Below, one piece after another: positions 32,547 to 40,751 of a DNA stretch of 64,000 nt (its first letter is position 1; every line of letters starts with the position of its first letter). Under the pieces are notes generated by a model that was not told the origin of the DNA, did not search any database, and was given only the letters and a program-made list of their open reading frames with translations. The stretch is from the NCBI GenBank assembly GCA_947628655.1, contig CANRAS010000001.1:1-64000 (forward strand). Direction: 5' to 3'. The DNA is from an uncultured Clostridia bacterium. Lineage in GTDB: Bacteria > Bacillota > Clostridia > Oscillospirales > Ruminococcaceae. Made by a program: the position numbers and the translations under genes.

Positions 32547-34757
32547 ATGAGCGAGAGTGTTTTCAACCGATTTGCGCCGTTCATACGCGATTATATCTAC
32601 AGTCACAAGTGGGAAGAACTCCATGAGATACAAGTCGCGGCGGCGAATATCATTTTCGACACGGAATATAATCTACTGCTGACTTCGGGTACGGCAAGCG
32701 GAAAGACCGAGGCGGCGTTTCTTCCCGTGCTGACTCAGCTTTGGGAAAATCCGTCGGGGAGCGTCGGGGTGCTGTATGTATCTCCGCTGAAAGCGCTGAT
32801 AAACGACCAGTTCGAGCGGTTGGAGGAACTTCTCGAAGAGGCGGATATTCCCGTGACAAAGTGGCACGGCGACGCCTCTCCGTCCAAAAAGAAACGCTTG
32901 TTGCAAACGCCGCGCGGCGTTATGCAGACGACGCCCGAAAGCCTTGAAAGCCTGCTTATACGAAACAGCGCGGGCATAAATCGGCTGTTTTCAGACCTGC
33001 GGTTTGTGATAATTGATGAAGTTCATTACTTTATGGACGGCGACAGGGGATTGCAGCTGCTGTCGATTTTGGAGCGACTTCAGCGGATAATCGGCTATGA
33101 ACCGCGCCGAATTGGGCTTTCCGCTACGCTCGGCGACCCGACGAACGCCGAAAAGTGGCTTTCTATGGGAACTTCCGCAGAGTGCGTAACGCCGAAAGTT
33201 ACCGAAAAAAGCCGTAAGGTGCGCCTGTCGGTTGACTTTTTCCCGATAGCAGAGAAAATCCCGCAAAAGGACAGCAAGGTGTTGCTCGACAATTACTACA
33301 GTTATCTTTACAAGATAACAAGCGGAAAACGGTGTATTCTGTTTTCCAACAGCAAGGGCGAGGTGGAGGAAAACATCGGGCATTTAAAGCGCATTTCCGC
33401 CGAAAAGCACGGGCGCGATGTTTACCTTGTCCACCACGCGAATGTTTCCCCCGCTTTGCGCGAGTTCGCCGAAGAACGTATGCGCGGGGGAGAACTCCCC
33501 GTTTGTACGGGCGCTACCGTAACGCTTGAACTCGGAATTGACCTCGGTCATCTTGAAAGAATAGTCCAGACGGGCTGTCCGCTGACTGTATCGGGATTTG
33601 TCCAAAGACTAGGCAGAACGGGACGGCGCGGCGGTACGGGGGAGATGTACTTTGCGTTCCGTCAGGATATGAGCGTTCCGCAGAATTTGTTTTATAAGGA
33701 CATAAACTGGGATTTCGTGATGTGCATAGCGCAAATTCTGCTTTACACCCGCGAAAAGTGGGTAGAGCCGATGTATCTGCCGAAAATGCCGTTCAGTATG
33801 CTTTATCACCAGACAATGGCGATAATGGCGTCGTCGGGGAGCGTTCAGCCGAGGGATTTGGCACGGCAGATATTAACGCTGAATGTGTTCTCCGATATTT
33901 CAAAGGACGATTATCTTCTGCTTTTACGGCACCTGCTCGAAAACGAACACCTCGAACGCTCCGAGGACGGCGGACTGCTTATCGGGAAAAAGGGCGAGGG
34001 GATAGTCAATAATTACGAGTTTTTGGCGGTGTTTTCCGTACCGCTTGAATTTACCGTTCGGCAGGGTTCGGAGGTTATCGGCACGGTGCAGAACCCGTTC
34101 CCGCCGAAGTCGCAGTTCGCGCTTGCGGGTCAGCCGTGGGAAGTCACCGAACTTGACAAAAAGGAACTTATCATCTATGTAAAGAAGATAGAGGGCGTAT
34201 CCGCTAATATGTGGACGGACACGGGAAACGAATACGTTCACACAATGGTTATGAAGAAAATTCTGGAAATTATTCAAAGCGACGAGGAGTATATGTTCCT
34301 GAGCGCGTCGGCGAAAAAACGGCTGTCGGACATTCGTATGCTCTGCCGAAATGCGGATTATTCGGATGATTTCTCGGATAAAATGATTGAGGACAAAACG
34401 CACGGGGAACGTATGGTTCTGCCGATTTCCGATAGTGGTTTCGCCGTGTTCCCGTTTTTGGGAACGCGCGGAACAATGGCTCTGCTGTACGCCCTGCGCG
34501 AACGCGGTTTCCGCGCGGAGGTTTACCTGTCAAAGTACATTCCGATTTGCATTGAAGTGACGACCGACAGGGGAAAACAAACGCTGATTAACGCGTTAAA
34601 CGAGATAAAGGCAAACGGCGCGGACAAATACAAGTTCACGATACCCGATAACTGCGAGATAGCGGGGAAGTTCAACGACTATATCCCGCGCGGACTGTTA
34701 AAAAAGCAGTATATTGAGGATTATCTCGACACGGACGATTTGGCGAATATCGAATAA
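32547..34757 (+). CDS. BrxHI-like DEAD/DEAH-box helicase
   Basis: This 736-aa superfamily 2 helicase has motif I TSGTASGKTEAAF (about residues 46-58), motif Ia YVSPLKALINDQ, motif II DEVH (about 156-159), motif III LSATLGD, and motif VI QRLGRTGRRGG (about 351-361). The C-terminal half of about 370 residues has no recognised domain. The pattern matches Lhr-type helicases such as BrxHI, which pair with BrxD. It probably moves on or unwinds DNA together with the ATPase upstream. A role in phage defence or in stress-linked DNA processing is inferred from relatives only. Confidence 0.87.
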   Translation: MSESVFNRFAPFIRDYIYSHKWEELHEIQVAAANIIFDTEYNLLLTSGTASGKTEAAFLPVLTQLWENPSGSVGVLYVSPLKALINDQFERLEELLEEADIPVTKWHGDASPSKKKRLLQTPRGVMQTTPESLESLLIRNSAGINRLFSDLRFVIIDEVHYFMDGDRGLQLLSILERLQRIIGYEPRRIGLSATLGDPTNAEKWLSMGTSAECVTPKVTEKSRKVRLSVDFFPIAEKIPQKDSKVLLDNYYSYLYKITSGKRCILFSNSKGEVEENIGHLKRISAEKHGRDVYLVHHANVSPALREFAEERMRGGELPVCTGATVTLELGIDLGHLERIVQTGCPLTVSGFVQRLGRTGRRGGTGEMYFAFRQDMSVPQNLFYKDINWDFVMCIAQILLYTREKWVEPMYLPKMPFSMLYHQTMAIMASSGSVQPRDLARQILTLNVFSDISKDDYLLLLRHLLENEHLERSEDGGLLIGKKGEGIVNNYEFLAVFSVPLEFTVRQGSEVIGTVQNPFPPKSQFALAGQPWEVTELDKKELIIYVKKIEGVSANMWTDTGNEYVHTMVMKKILEIIQSDEEYMFLSASAKKRLSDIRMLCRNADYSDDFSDKMIEDKTHGERMVLPISDSGFAVFPFLGTRGTMALLYALRERGFRAEVYLSKYIPICIEVTTDRGKQTLINALNEIKANGADKYKFTIPDNCEIAGKFNDYIPRGLLKKQYIEDYLDTDDLANIE

Positions 34758-34815
34758 TCGGGCGGATTTGTGCAAAGTTCACAAAAAGTGCCGTGGGAAA
34801 TTGACGAATACGTCA

Positions 34816-34844
34816 TTGAAATTCTTATAGGAATGTGTTATAAT
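34816..34844 (+). promoter_or_regulatory. Sigma-A promoter for the cys operon
   Basis: TTGAAA (34816-34821), 17 bp, TATAAT (34839-34844) with TGT extension. Transcription would start near 34851, at the head of the T-box leader. Confidence 0.8.
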
Positions 34845-34850
34845 ATATTA

Positions 34851-35100
34851 TAAGTTTTGTAAATAACAAAGGCGTTAATGCAGTCAGAGTAACCGAAAAA
34901 GTGATGCCCAGAGAGCCGCGCGGCGCTGAAAGCGCGGAGTTCACGTTCGGAGAAGTGCGTCTGTACAGCCGGCGCGGGGAAATAAAGTATCCGCGCACGT
35001 TTTCCGCGTTAAGGAGAATGAGGGGCAAAGTTCTGCCTAAAGCGAAGTGGAACAGCGTTTTTGTACGCCTTCGCGCTTTTTAAGCGCGGGGGCTTTTCTT
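34851..35100 (+). promoter_or_regulatory. T-box leader, cysteine specifier
   Basis: This tRNA-sensing riboswitch precedes cysE-cysS. The Stem I features are an AGAGAG sequence at about 34908 and, on the 3' side, a specifier loop GAAG-TGC-GTC with the Cys codon TGC at 34956-34958. The T-box bulge region is AAGTGGAACAGCG (35045-35057), where TGGA can pair with the tRNA 3' end. The antiterminator pairs GCGAAG (35042-35047) with CTTCGC (35068-35073). The competing terminator is a 12-bp stem, 35067-35093, followed by TTTTCTT. Uncharged tRNA-Cys should therefore allow read-through when cysteine is short. Confidence 0.92.
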
Positions 35101-35111
35101 ATGGAGGCATT

Positions 35112-35780
35112 ATGTTTGATAAATTAAAGGCTGAAATAGAATCTATAAAAGCCCGCGACCCCGCCGTTCATTCGGCGTGGGAGGTGATTTTTCTCTATCC
35201 GTCGTTCAAGGCGGTGAGGAGTTATCGCCGCGCGCATTGGTTTCATACGCACGGACATACGTTCATTGCAAGGTGGATTTCCCAGCGTTCGCGCCACAAG
35301 ACGGGCATTGAAATTCACCCCGCCGCGAAAATCGGCAAGGGCTTGTTTATCGACCACGGCGCGGGCGTTGTTATCGGCGAAACAACAGAGATAGGCGACT
35401 ACTGCACGCTCTATCAGAATGTAACGCTCGGCGGTACGGGAAAGGACGTCGGAAAGCGCCACCCGACGCTCGGAAATAACGTTATGGTGGGCGCGGGCGC
35501 AAGGGTATTGGGTCCTTTTAAGATAGGGGATAATTCCAAAATCGCGGCGAACGCCGTGGTTCTCGAAGAAGTCCCGCCGAACTGCACGGCGGTCGGCGTT
35601 CCCGCAAGGGTAGTAAAGCGCGACGGCGTTCGCGTAAACAACAGCGACCTCGACCAGATACATATTCCCGACCCCGTAAGCCAGCTTATCTGTGAACAGC
35701 AGATGTGCATTGACAGGCTTACAAAGGAAATAGAACAGCTTAAAAGCGACATCAAAGCCGTTAAGGAGGAGAAAAAGTGA
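35112..35780 (+). CDS. cysE: Serine O-acetyltransferase
   Basis: CysE acetylates L-serine to O-acetylserine, the first committed step of cysteine synthesis. The 222-aa form lacks most of the N-terminal domain of the E. coli enzyme, as is usual in Firmicutes. A left-handed beta-helix of hexapeptide repeats is visible (IEIHPAAKIGKGLFIDHGAG, VVIGETTEIGDYCTLYQNV, TLGGTGKD). The catalytic Asp-His is in FIDHG. The start is the ATG at 35112 after GGAGG, immediately downstream of the T-box terminator. It overlaps cysS by 4 nt (GTGA). Control by tRNA-Cys charging is indicated. Confidence 0.96.
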   Translation: MFDKLKAEIESIKARDPAVHSAWEVIFLYPSFKAVRSYRRAHWFHTHGHTFIARWISQRSRHKTGIEIHPAAKIGKGLFIDHGAGVVIGETTEIGDYCTLYQNVTLGGTGKDVGKRHPTLGNNVMVGAGARVLGPFKIGDNSKIAANAVVLEEVPPNCTAVGVPARVVKRDGVRVNNSDLDQIHIPDPVSQLICEQQMCIDRLTKEIEQLKSDIKAVKEEKK

Positions 35781-37168
35781 AAATCTACAACACTATGACG
35801 CGCAAAAAGGAAGAATTAAAGCCGATTACGGAAAATACCGTCAAGATATACTGCTGCGGACCTACGGTTTATAATCTTATCCACATCGGAAACGCCCGCG
35901 CATTATGCGTATTCGACACATTGCGCAGGTATCTCGAATACAGAGGGTACAAGGTTTTCTATGTGCAGAACTTCACGGACGTTGACGATAAGATAATCAA
36001 AAAGGCGAACGAACTCGGAAAAACCGCGCTTGAAGTTTCCGAAAACGCGATAAAGGAGTATTTCACGGACGCGGAGGGTCTGAACGTGCGCCGCGCGGAC
36101 GTTCACCCGAAAGTCACGGAAAATATGGATATTATAATCGACATCGTGAAAACGCTCGTCGATAAAGGCTACGCGTATGAAGCTGACGGCGATGTGTATT
36201 TTGACGTGAGCAAATTTCCCGAATACGGCAAGCTGTCGCACCAGCCTCTTGAGGAACTTCAGGCGGGCGCGAGGATAGAAGTCGGCGAGAAGAAACGCGA
36301 CCCTATGGATTTTGCCGTATGGAAAGCCGCGAAACCGGGCGAACCGTTCTGGGAGTCGCCGTTCGGACAGGGCAGACCCGGCTGGCATATCGAATGTTCC
36401 GCGATGAGCAGGCACTACATCGGCGATACAATCGACATTCACGGCGGGGGAGCGGATCTTATCTTCCCGCACCACGAAAACGAGATTGCCCAAAGCGAAT
36501 GTGCGACGGGCTGTACCCTCGCGAATATCTGGATGCACAACGGTATGCTGAACGTCGATAACAAGAAGATGTCGAAGTCGGCGGGGAACTTCTTCCTTGT
36601 GCGCGATATGGCGAAAGAGTTTGGCTATGAACCCATTCGCTTTATGCTGTTGTCCGTGCATTACAGAGGACAATTGAATTACACGACCGAGGTAATCGAA
36701 AGCTGTAAATCCGCGCTCGCAAGGCTTTATAACTGCCGTGATACAATGGAGAGAACGCTCGGCACGGCAAAGGACGGGGGAGCGTCCGAGTTCGCGAAAA
36801 ACAGCGCAAGCACCGCCCGCGACGCGTTCATAAAGGCAATGGACGACGACCTTAACACCGCCGACGCGATTTCCGCAGTTTTCGACCTCGTAAGGGTAAT
36901 AAACACCGCCCTTGCCGATAAAGACGTTACAAACGGAGATATTTCTGTATATCTTGACGAATTTAATTCATTGACAAATGTGTTAGGGTTGTTGTATAAT
37001 AAGAGTAAGGACGATATTCCCGCGGATATTCTTGAACTTTTAGAACAGCGCAAAGAGGCGAGAAAAGCAAAGGACTTCGCGCAGGCGGATAAACTAAGAG
37101 ATGAAATAACCGCCCGCGGATATATCGTAGAGGAAACGCGTCAGGGAACTGTAATTAAAAAAGCGTGA
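35777..37168 (+). CDS. cysS: Cysteinyl-tRNA synthetase
   Basis: CysS charges tRNA-Cys with cysteine. The 463-aa class I enzyme has YCCGPTVYNLIHIGNAR at residues about 27-43 (zinc-binding Cys and HIGH-type motif HIGN), WHIECSAMS with HHENEIAQSE for zinc and cysteine binding, and KMSKSAGNF as the KMSKS loop. The start is GTG, overlapping the cysE stop. Pairing cysteine supply (cysE) and use (cysS) behind a Cys T-box is a coherent unit. Confidence 0.97.
   Translation: MKIYNTMTRKKEELKPITENTVKIYCCGPTVYNLIHIGNARALCVFDTLRRYLEYRGYKVFYVQNFTDVDDKIIKKANELGKTALEVSENAIKEYFTDAEGLNVRRADVHPKVTENMDIIIDIVKTLVDKGYAYEADGDVYFDVSKFPEYGKLSHQPLEELQAGARIEVGEKKRDPMDFAVWKAAKPGEPFWESPFGQGRPGWHIECSAMSRHYIGDTIDIHGGGADLIFPHHENEIAQSECATGCTLANIWMHNGMLNVDNKKMSKSAGNFFLVRDMAKEFGYEPIRFMLLSVHYRGQLNYTTEVIESCKSALARLYNCRDTMERTLGTAKDGGASEFAKNSASTARDAFIKAMDDDLNTADAISAVFDLVRVINTALADKDVTNGDISVYLDEFNSLTNVLGLLYNKSKDDIPADILELLEQRKEARKAKDFAQADKLRDEITARGYIVEETRQGTVIKKA
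36971..37000 (+). promoter_or_regulatory. Promoter-like sequence inside cysS
   Basis: TTGACA (36971-36976) and TATAAT (36995-37000) with an 18-bp spacer and a TTG before the -10 lie within the 3' part of cysS. They could give the downstream cyclophilin genes expression independent of the T-box. Confidence 0.5.
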
Positions 37169-37188
37169 GATTTGAAAGGAAAAAGGAT

Positions 37189-38049
37189 TTGAAAAAGTTT
37201 ATTTTTGCCGTATTAGCGGCGGTGTGCGCTTTGACGTTTTCGGGCTGTATGCCACAGCAGGAAACCCACGAAAACGGAATGGCAGGCTATGATTTCAAGC
37301 AGATGAACACGGATTTTATTCAGCTCAAACCGCCGTCGGCGGGGGATAAAATCGCGGTTATTGATACCGATTACGGTGAAATCCGCGTTGTACTGTACGA
37401 ACAGTACGCGCCGAACGCCGTGGCGAACTTCATTAAAAACGCCGAGGCGGGCAATTACAACGATATGCCGATAAAAGGCGTGCGCGACGGCGTGTATTTC
37501 CTCACGGGGGGCTGGGAGGACAAAAAGGGCAACTACGTCGGCAGAAACAGCGATGATGAATTGGTAGCCGACGAGTATTCCGTTGACCTCTGGCCGTTTA
37601 CGGGCGCGCTTATGGGATTTTCGGAGGACACGGGATACAGCGACGCGCGGTGGTTTATCGCGAATAACGATGAAGAATCGCTTACAAAAGAGGCGATAGA
37701 CGAACTGAAAGCGCAGACCGCGGAAACCCGCGACGACCCCGTCGAGCGCGAAAAACTCCTCACGATGTTCGACAAGTTCTATGAATACGGCGGAGTTTTC
37801 GGATACGCCGGGGAATATGCCGTATACGGGCAGACGTATCTGGGTCTTGACGTTGTGAAGAAACTCACGCACATATCGTCAAACGACGAAGGCGAGGCGC
37901 TCGAAGAAGTTATGATAAACAGCGTGACGATTTCGGAGTTTAAAGAGGGGGACGCGACGGACGTTTATCCGCGCGAACCGCTCCACCCGCTTGATGAAAG
38001 CGAAGTTTCAGACAGCGGTTCAAAAGAAAGTTCGGAGGTATCGCAGTGA
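37189..38049 (+). CDS. Divergent cyclophilin-like lipoprotein (copy 1)
   Basis: This exported lipoprotein of 286 aa (TTG start at 37189 after GGAAAAAGGA; a GTG at 37165 overlapping cysS is the alternative) has lipobox TFSGC. The cyclophilin-like domain (KIAVIDTDYGEIRVVLYEQYAPNAVANF, about residues 50-80) keeps the first strands of a PPIase. The catalytic Arg motif is replaced (IKGVRDGVYFLTGG), and a long helical insert (about 145-215) separates it from VYGQTYLGLDVVKKL. The fold is kept but isomerase activity is doubtful. It is first of three tandem paralogues. Confidence 0.8.
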   Translation: MKKFIFAVLAAVCALTFSGCMPQQETHENGMAGYDFKQMNTDFIQLKPPSAGDKIAVIDTDYGEIRVVLYEQYAPNAVANFIKNAEAGNYNDMPIKGVRDGVYFLTGGWEDKKGNYVGRNSDDELVADEYSVDLWPFTGALMGFSEDTGYSDARWFIANNDEESLTKEAIDELKAQTAETRDDPVEREKLLTMFDKFYEYGGVFGYAGEYAVYGQTYLGLDVVKKLTHISSNDEGEALEEVMINSVTISEFKEGDATDVYPREPLHPLDESEVSDSGSKESSEVSQ

Positions 38050-38900
38050 AGTTAAGATATGCGCTTATGAGCGTCCTGCTGGCGGGGACAGCGCTGTTCG
38101 CGGGGTGCAATAGCAATAAATTTGAAGTGAAAAGCGAAAAGCCGAAAGAAATCGCAGACTTCGACGGCAATGTAAAGGACGTAACGCCGAAAAGCGGTGA
38201 TTTAATAGCGACAATAGAAATCGAGGGCTACGGCACAATGAAAGCCGTGCTGTTCCCCGAAGCCGCGCCCGTGGGCGTTGAGAACTTCCAAAAGCTGTGC
38301 GACGCTAAGTATTATGACGGGCTGAAAATTCACAGGGTGATGAAAGGCTTTATGATGCAAGGCGGAAGTGCAAACGGCGACGGCACGGGCGGAGATGCTT
38401 TGGTAAACGGCGGTAAATTCTCGATTGAAACCGCGCAGAACGCCCGCCACTTCTACGGCGCGCTGAGTTACGCTAACGCGGGCATTGACAACAACACAAC
38501 GCAGTTCTTTATAATCAACAACAAAACGCCCGTCACGCTCGACACGTCAAACCTTGACGCAGCTCAACAGCAGATAAACTCGGATCTTGAATATCTCAAA
38601 GAATACGAAAAGGAGTTTGACCCTGCGGTTTTAGACAGGTATTTAAGCGAGGTTAAAAGCAGTCAGTATACGCTAGACTTTACAAAATACGCAACCGATG
38701 AAATAAAGGCGCGGTACGCCGAAAAGGGCGGTTATCCGTGGCTTGACGGCGGGTATACGGTGTTCGGGCAGGTGTACGAGGGCTTTGACGTTATCGACGC
38801 TGTCGCCGACGCGGAAGTCGTCACAAACGCGGGCGGTGAAAAATCCGAGCCTAAAGAGGATATTATCATAAAGACTATAACGGTGTCTACTTTTGAATAA
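38046..38900 (+). CDS. Cyclophilin-type peptidyl-prolyl isomerase lipoprotein (copy 2)
   Basis: This 284-aa lipoprotein (lipobox LFAGC, Cys21) is translationally coupled by a 4-nt GTGA overlap to copy 1. Its cyclophilin domain is the most canonical of the three: YGTMKAVLFPEAAPVGVENF, IHRVMKGFMMQGG with the catalytic Arg, GDGTGG, and YANAGIDNNTTQFFII. A helical insert of about 70 residues precedes the final WLDGGYTVFGQVYEGFDVI. It is probably an extracytoplasmic foldase for exported proteins. Confidence 0.92.
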   Translation: MKLRYALMSVLLAGTALFAGCNSNKFEVKSEKPKEIADFDGNVKDVTPKSGDLIATIEIEGYGTMKAVLFPEAAPVGVENFQKLCDAKYYDGLKIHRVMKGFMMQGGSANGDGTGGDALVNGGKFSIETAQNARHFYGALSYANAGIDNNTTQFFIINNKTPVTLDTSNLDAAQQQINSDLEYLKEYEKEFDPAVLDRYLSEVKSSQYTLDFTKYATDEIKARYAEKGGYPWLDGGYTVFGQVYEGFDVIDAVADAEVVTNAGGEKSEPKEDIIIKTITVSTFE

Positions 38901-38917
38901 AAAAGCGGAGGTGCAAG

Positions 38918-39772
38918 ATGAAACTGAAAAATATTTTGATGTGCGGAGTTCTCGCCGTGTCAAGCGCGCTGTGCTTTTCGGGCTGTAAGGGCGGTTCGTC
39001 CGCGGGAAATCTCTCCGAAGAACTGACGTTTAAGGACGGCGACAAGATAGCGGAAATCACTATTGAGGATTACGGCACGATTAAGTTTAAGCTGTTCCCC
39101 GACATTGCTCCGACGGCGGTCGAGAATTTTGAAATGCTCGCAAACGACGGTTATTACGACGGCTTGAAAATCCACAGCGTTGCAAAAGACCTCTGCATAC
39201 AGGGCGGTTCGCTTTACGGCGACGGCACGGGCGGTTCGGCTCTTGTAAACGACGACGGCTATTTCCCCGTTGAAACAAGCCCCGACGCGCGGAACTTCTA
39301 CGGCGCTTTGGGCTATTCCGCGAATGAATTCGGCGAAAACACGGCTGTTTTCTATATCGTGAACAGCAAGAAAACAAGCGATATAACGCAGTATTCCCCC
39401 GACCTTATAAAAAGCAAGGCGAACACCTACGCCGACCAAAAGGAGGGTCTTGAGGAAATGGACCCCGTGGCAATGGAACTTACATACCAAGAGCAGAGCC
39501 TGAATAACCTCGCGGATATGTTAAGCAAGGCGGGCGACGATGTTGTAAAGCGCTACGCCGAAAAGGGCGGTTATCCGCTTTGGGACGGCAGTTACACGGT
39601 GTTCGGGCAGACGTTTGAGGGCTTTGAAGTTCTCGATAAAATATCGAACGCCGAAACGACAATGGGCAAGGACGGCACAAATTCCAAGCCGAAAACGGAT
39701 ATTATCATTTCAAGCGTTGTAGTTTACGAATATGTAACGCCCGAAGCGCCCGAAGAAGAAGTATCCGAATAA
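38918..39772 (+). CDS. Cyclophilin-like lipoprotein (copy 3)
   Basis: This 284-aa lipoprotein (lipobox CFSGC) follows copy 2 by 17 bp with an AGCGGAGG site. The domain is like copy 2 (YGTIKFKLFPDIAPTAVENF, then IQGGSLYGDGTGG, then WDGSYTVFGQTFEGFEVLDKI). The catalytic Arg position is Ser in IHSVAKDLCIQGG, and the FxIxN-type segment reads AVFYIVN. It may bind rather than isomerise proline peptides. The tail is acidic (EAPEEEVSE). A terminator follows. Confidence 0.88.
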   Translation: MKLKNILMCGVLAVSSALCFSGCKGGSSAGNLSEELTFKDGDKIAEITIEDYGTIKFKLFPDIAPTAVENFEMLANDGYYDGLKIHSVAKDLCIQGGSLYGDGTGGSALVNDDGYFPVETSPDARNFYGALGYSANEFGENTAVFYIVNSKKTSDITQYSPDLIKSKANTYADQKEGLEEMDPVAMELTYQEQSLNNLADMLSKAGDDVVKRYAEKGGYPLWDGSYTVFGQTFEGFEVLDKISNAETTMGKDGTNSKPKTDIIISSVVVYEYVTPEAPEEEVSE

Positions 39773-39792
39773 CCGCAGAAATTTGAGGGCAA

Positions 39793-39830
39793 AAAATTCC
39801 CGCGCGGATTTCCGTGCGGGATTTTTGTTG
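39793..39830. terminator. Bidirectional intrinsic terminator
   Basis: The stem CCCGCGCGG / CCGTGCGGG (39799-39820) is flanked by AAAAAATT on the left and ATTTTTG on the right. It can end the cyclophilin operon and the converging gatCAB-membrane protein operon. Confidence 0.88.
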
Positions 39831-39839
39831 TTTTGTATC

Positions 39840-40751
39840 TTATTTTGTATCATCGAAAACCGCCGTTTCGCTGTAGAAATATGTGATGAACGGAAACGCG
39901 CCGATAGAGTTACATTCTTTTCTGAACATCATTTCCTTGCCCTTTAAATCAAGCGCGAAAAGCGGTATGCATAACAGCACGTCGTCATAGCTTAAATACT
40001 CGCGCGGGCGGGCGTAACTGCACCGCGCGGAAAATTGCATAAGGGGGCGAGAATATCTTAAATACTCGCGCGGGCGGGCGTAACTGCACATTTCCTGCGC
40101 GGTAACGCGGTAAATCGTCAGATTTTGTTTCCCGCCGAGATACGGCTCCGCCCAGTTTCGCAGGAAGTTTAACACCGCCGTATCGGGCGCGCCTGTCATT
40201 ACGAGCGTCGGCGGGTTCTCACGGAATAAATCGCGCATATCAGCGGGTTTTTCAGCATTGATATACTTCTCGCCGTTTTTGATAACATAAAACTTCTTTG
40301 CCGAAACGGATTTGTAAATAATCACGGTTAAGAACGGCTCTATAACCATTAAAACCAACATCGCGAACCCCAGCGCGAGATGCACATATTCGCCGAGCAG
40401 ATACGCCGCGAACAGAAAAACCAGTATGCCACCCATAACGAATATTGCGACAAACGTCGCCGCGCCTGTGTGCCTTATCTCGCTGATTTCCATAACCTTG
40501 CGGGAAATCTGCCTTTGTATCTGCGCGTTGACGTCGCTTTCGGGAGTGATTTTCTGTTTTATAAGCTTAATTATAACAGGCGTTCCCGCGACGATAAACA
40601 GCCCCGCCAAGAACGTGAATACTATCACGGGATAGCACCAATCGTCAAAGCCCTCCATCGCGGAAATCACGAGAAACCCGAAGTCCGCAAGCAGTACCGC
40701 CCAGCCTATAATCTGCCAAAACAAATACGGATGACGCCGTCTGAATTTCAT
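39840..40751 (-). CDS. Membrane protein, 303 aa, with a local tandem duplication
   Basis: Four hydrophobic segments are visible (about residues 10-30, 40-60, 95-120 and 125-150). The first two are paired with a charged loop, and a soluble C-terminal domain of about 150 aa follows. The family is not recognised. Near residues 222-265 a 22-codon stretch is duplicated in frame: CSYARPREYL occurs twice, encoded by the repeated DNA at about 39991-40023 and 40057-40089 (66-bp offset). The gene overlaps gatB by 4 nt and is the last of the gat operon. Confidence 0.7.
   Translation of the reverse strand: MKFRRRHPYLFWQIIGWAVLLADFGFLVISAMEGFDDWCYPVIVFTFLAGLFIVAGTPVIIKLIKQKITPESDVNAQIQRQISRKVMEISEIRHTGAATFVAIFVMGGILVFLFAAYLLGEYVHLALGFAMLVLMVIEPFLTVIIYKSVSAKKFYVIKNGEKYINAEKPADMRDLFRENPPTLVMTGAPDTAVLNFLRNWAEPYLGGKQNLTIYRVTAQEMCSYARPREYLRYSRPLMQFSARCSYARPREYLSYDDVLLCIPLFALDLKGKEMMFRKECNSIGAFPFITYFYSETAVFDDTK

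Noticed and set aside
31174-34757. Complete BREX or Pgl locus
   Set aside because: Only BrxD-like and BrxHI-like genes are present; no methylase, PglZ, BrxC or PglY gene is in the window.
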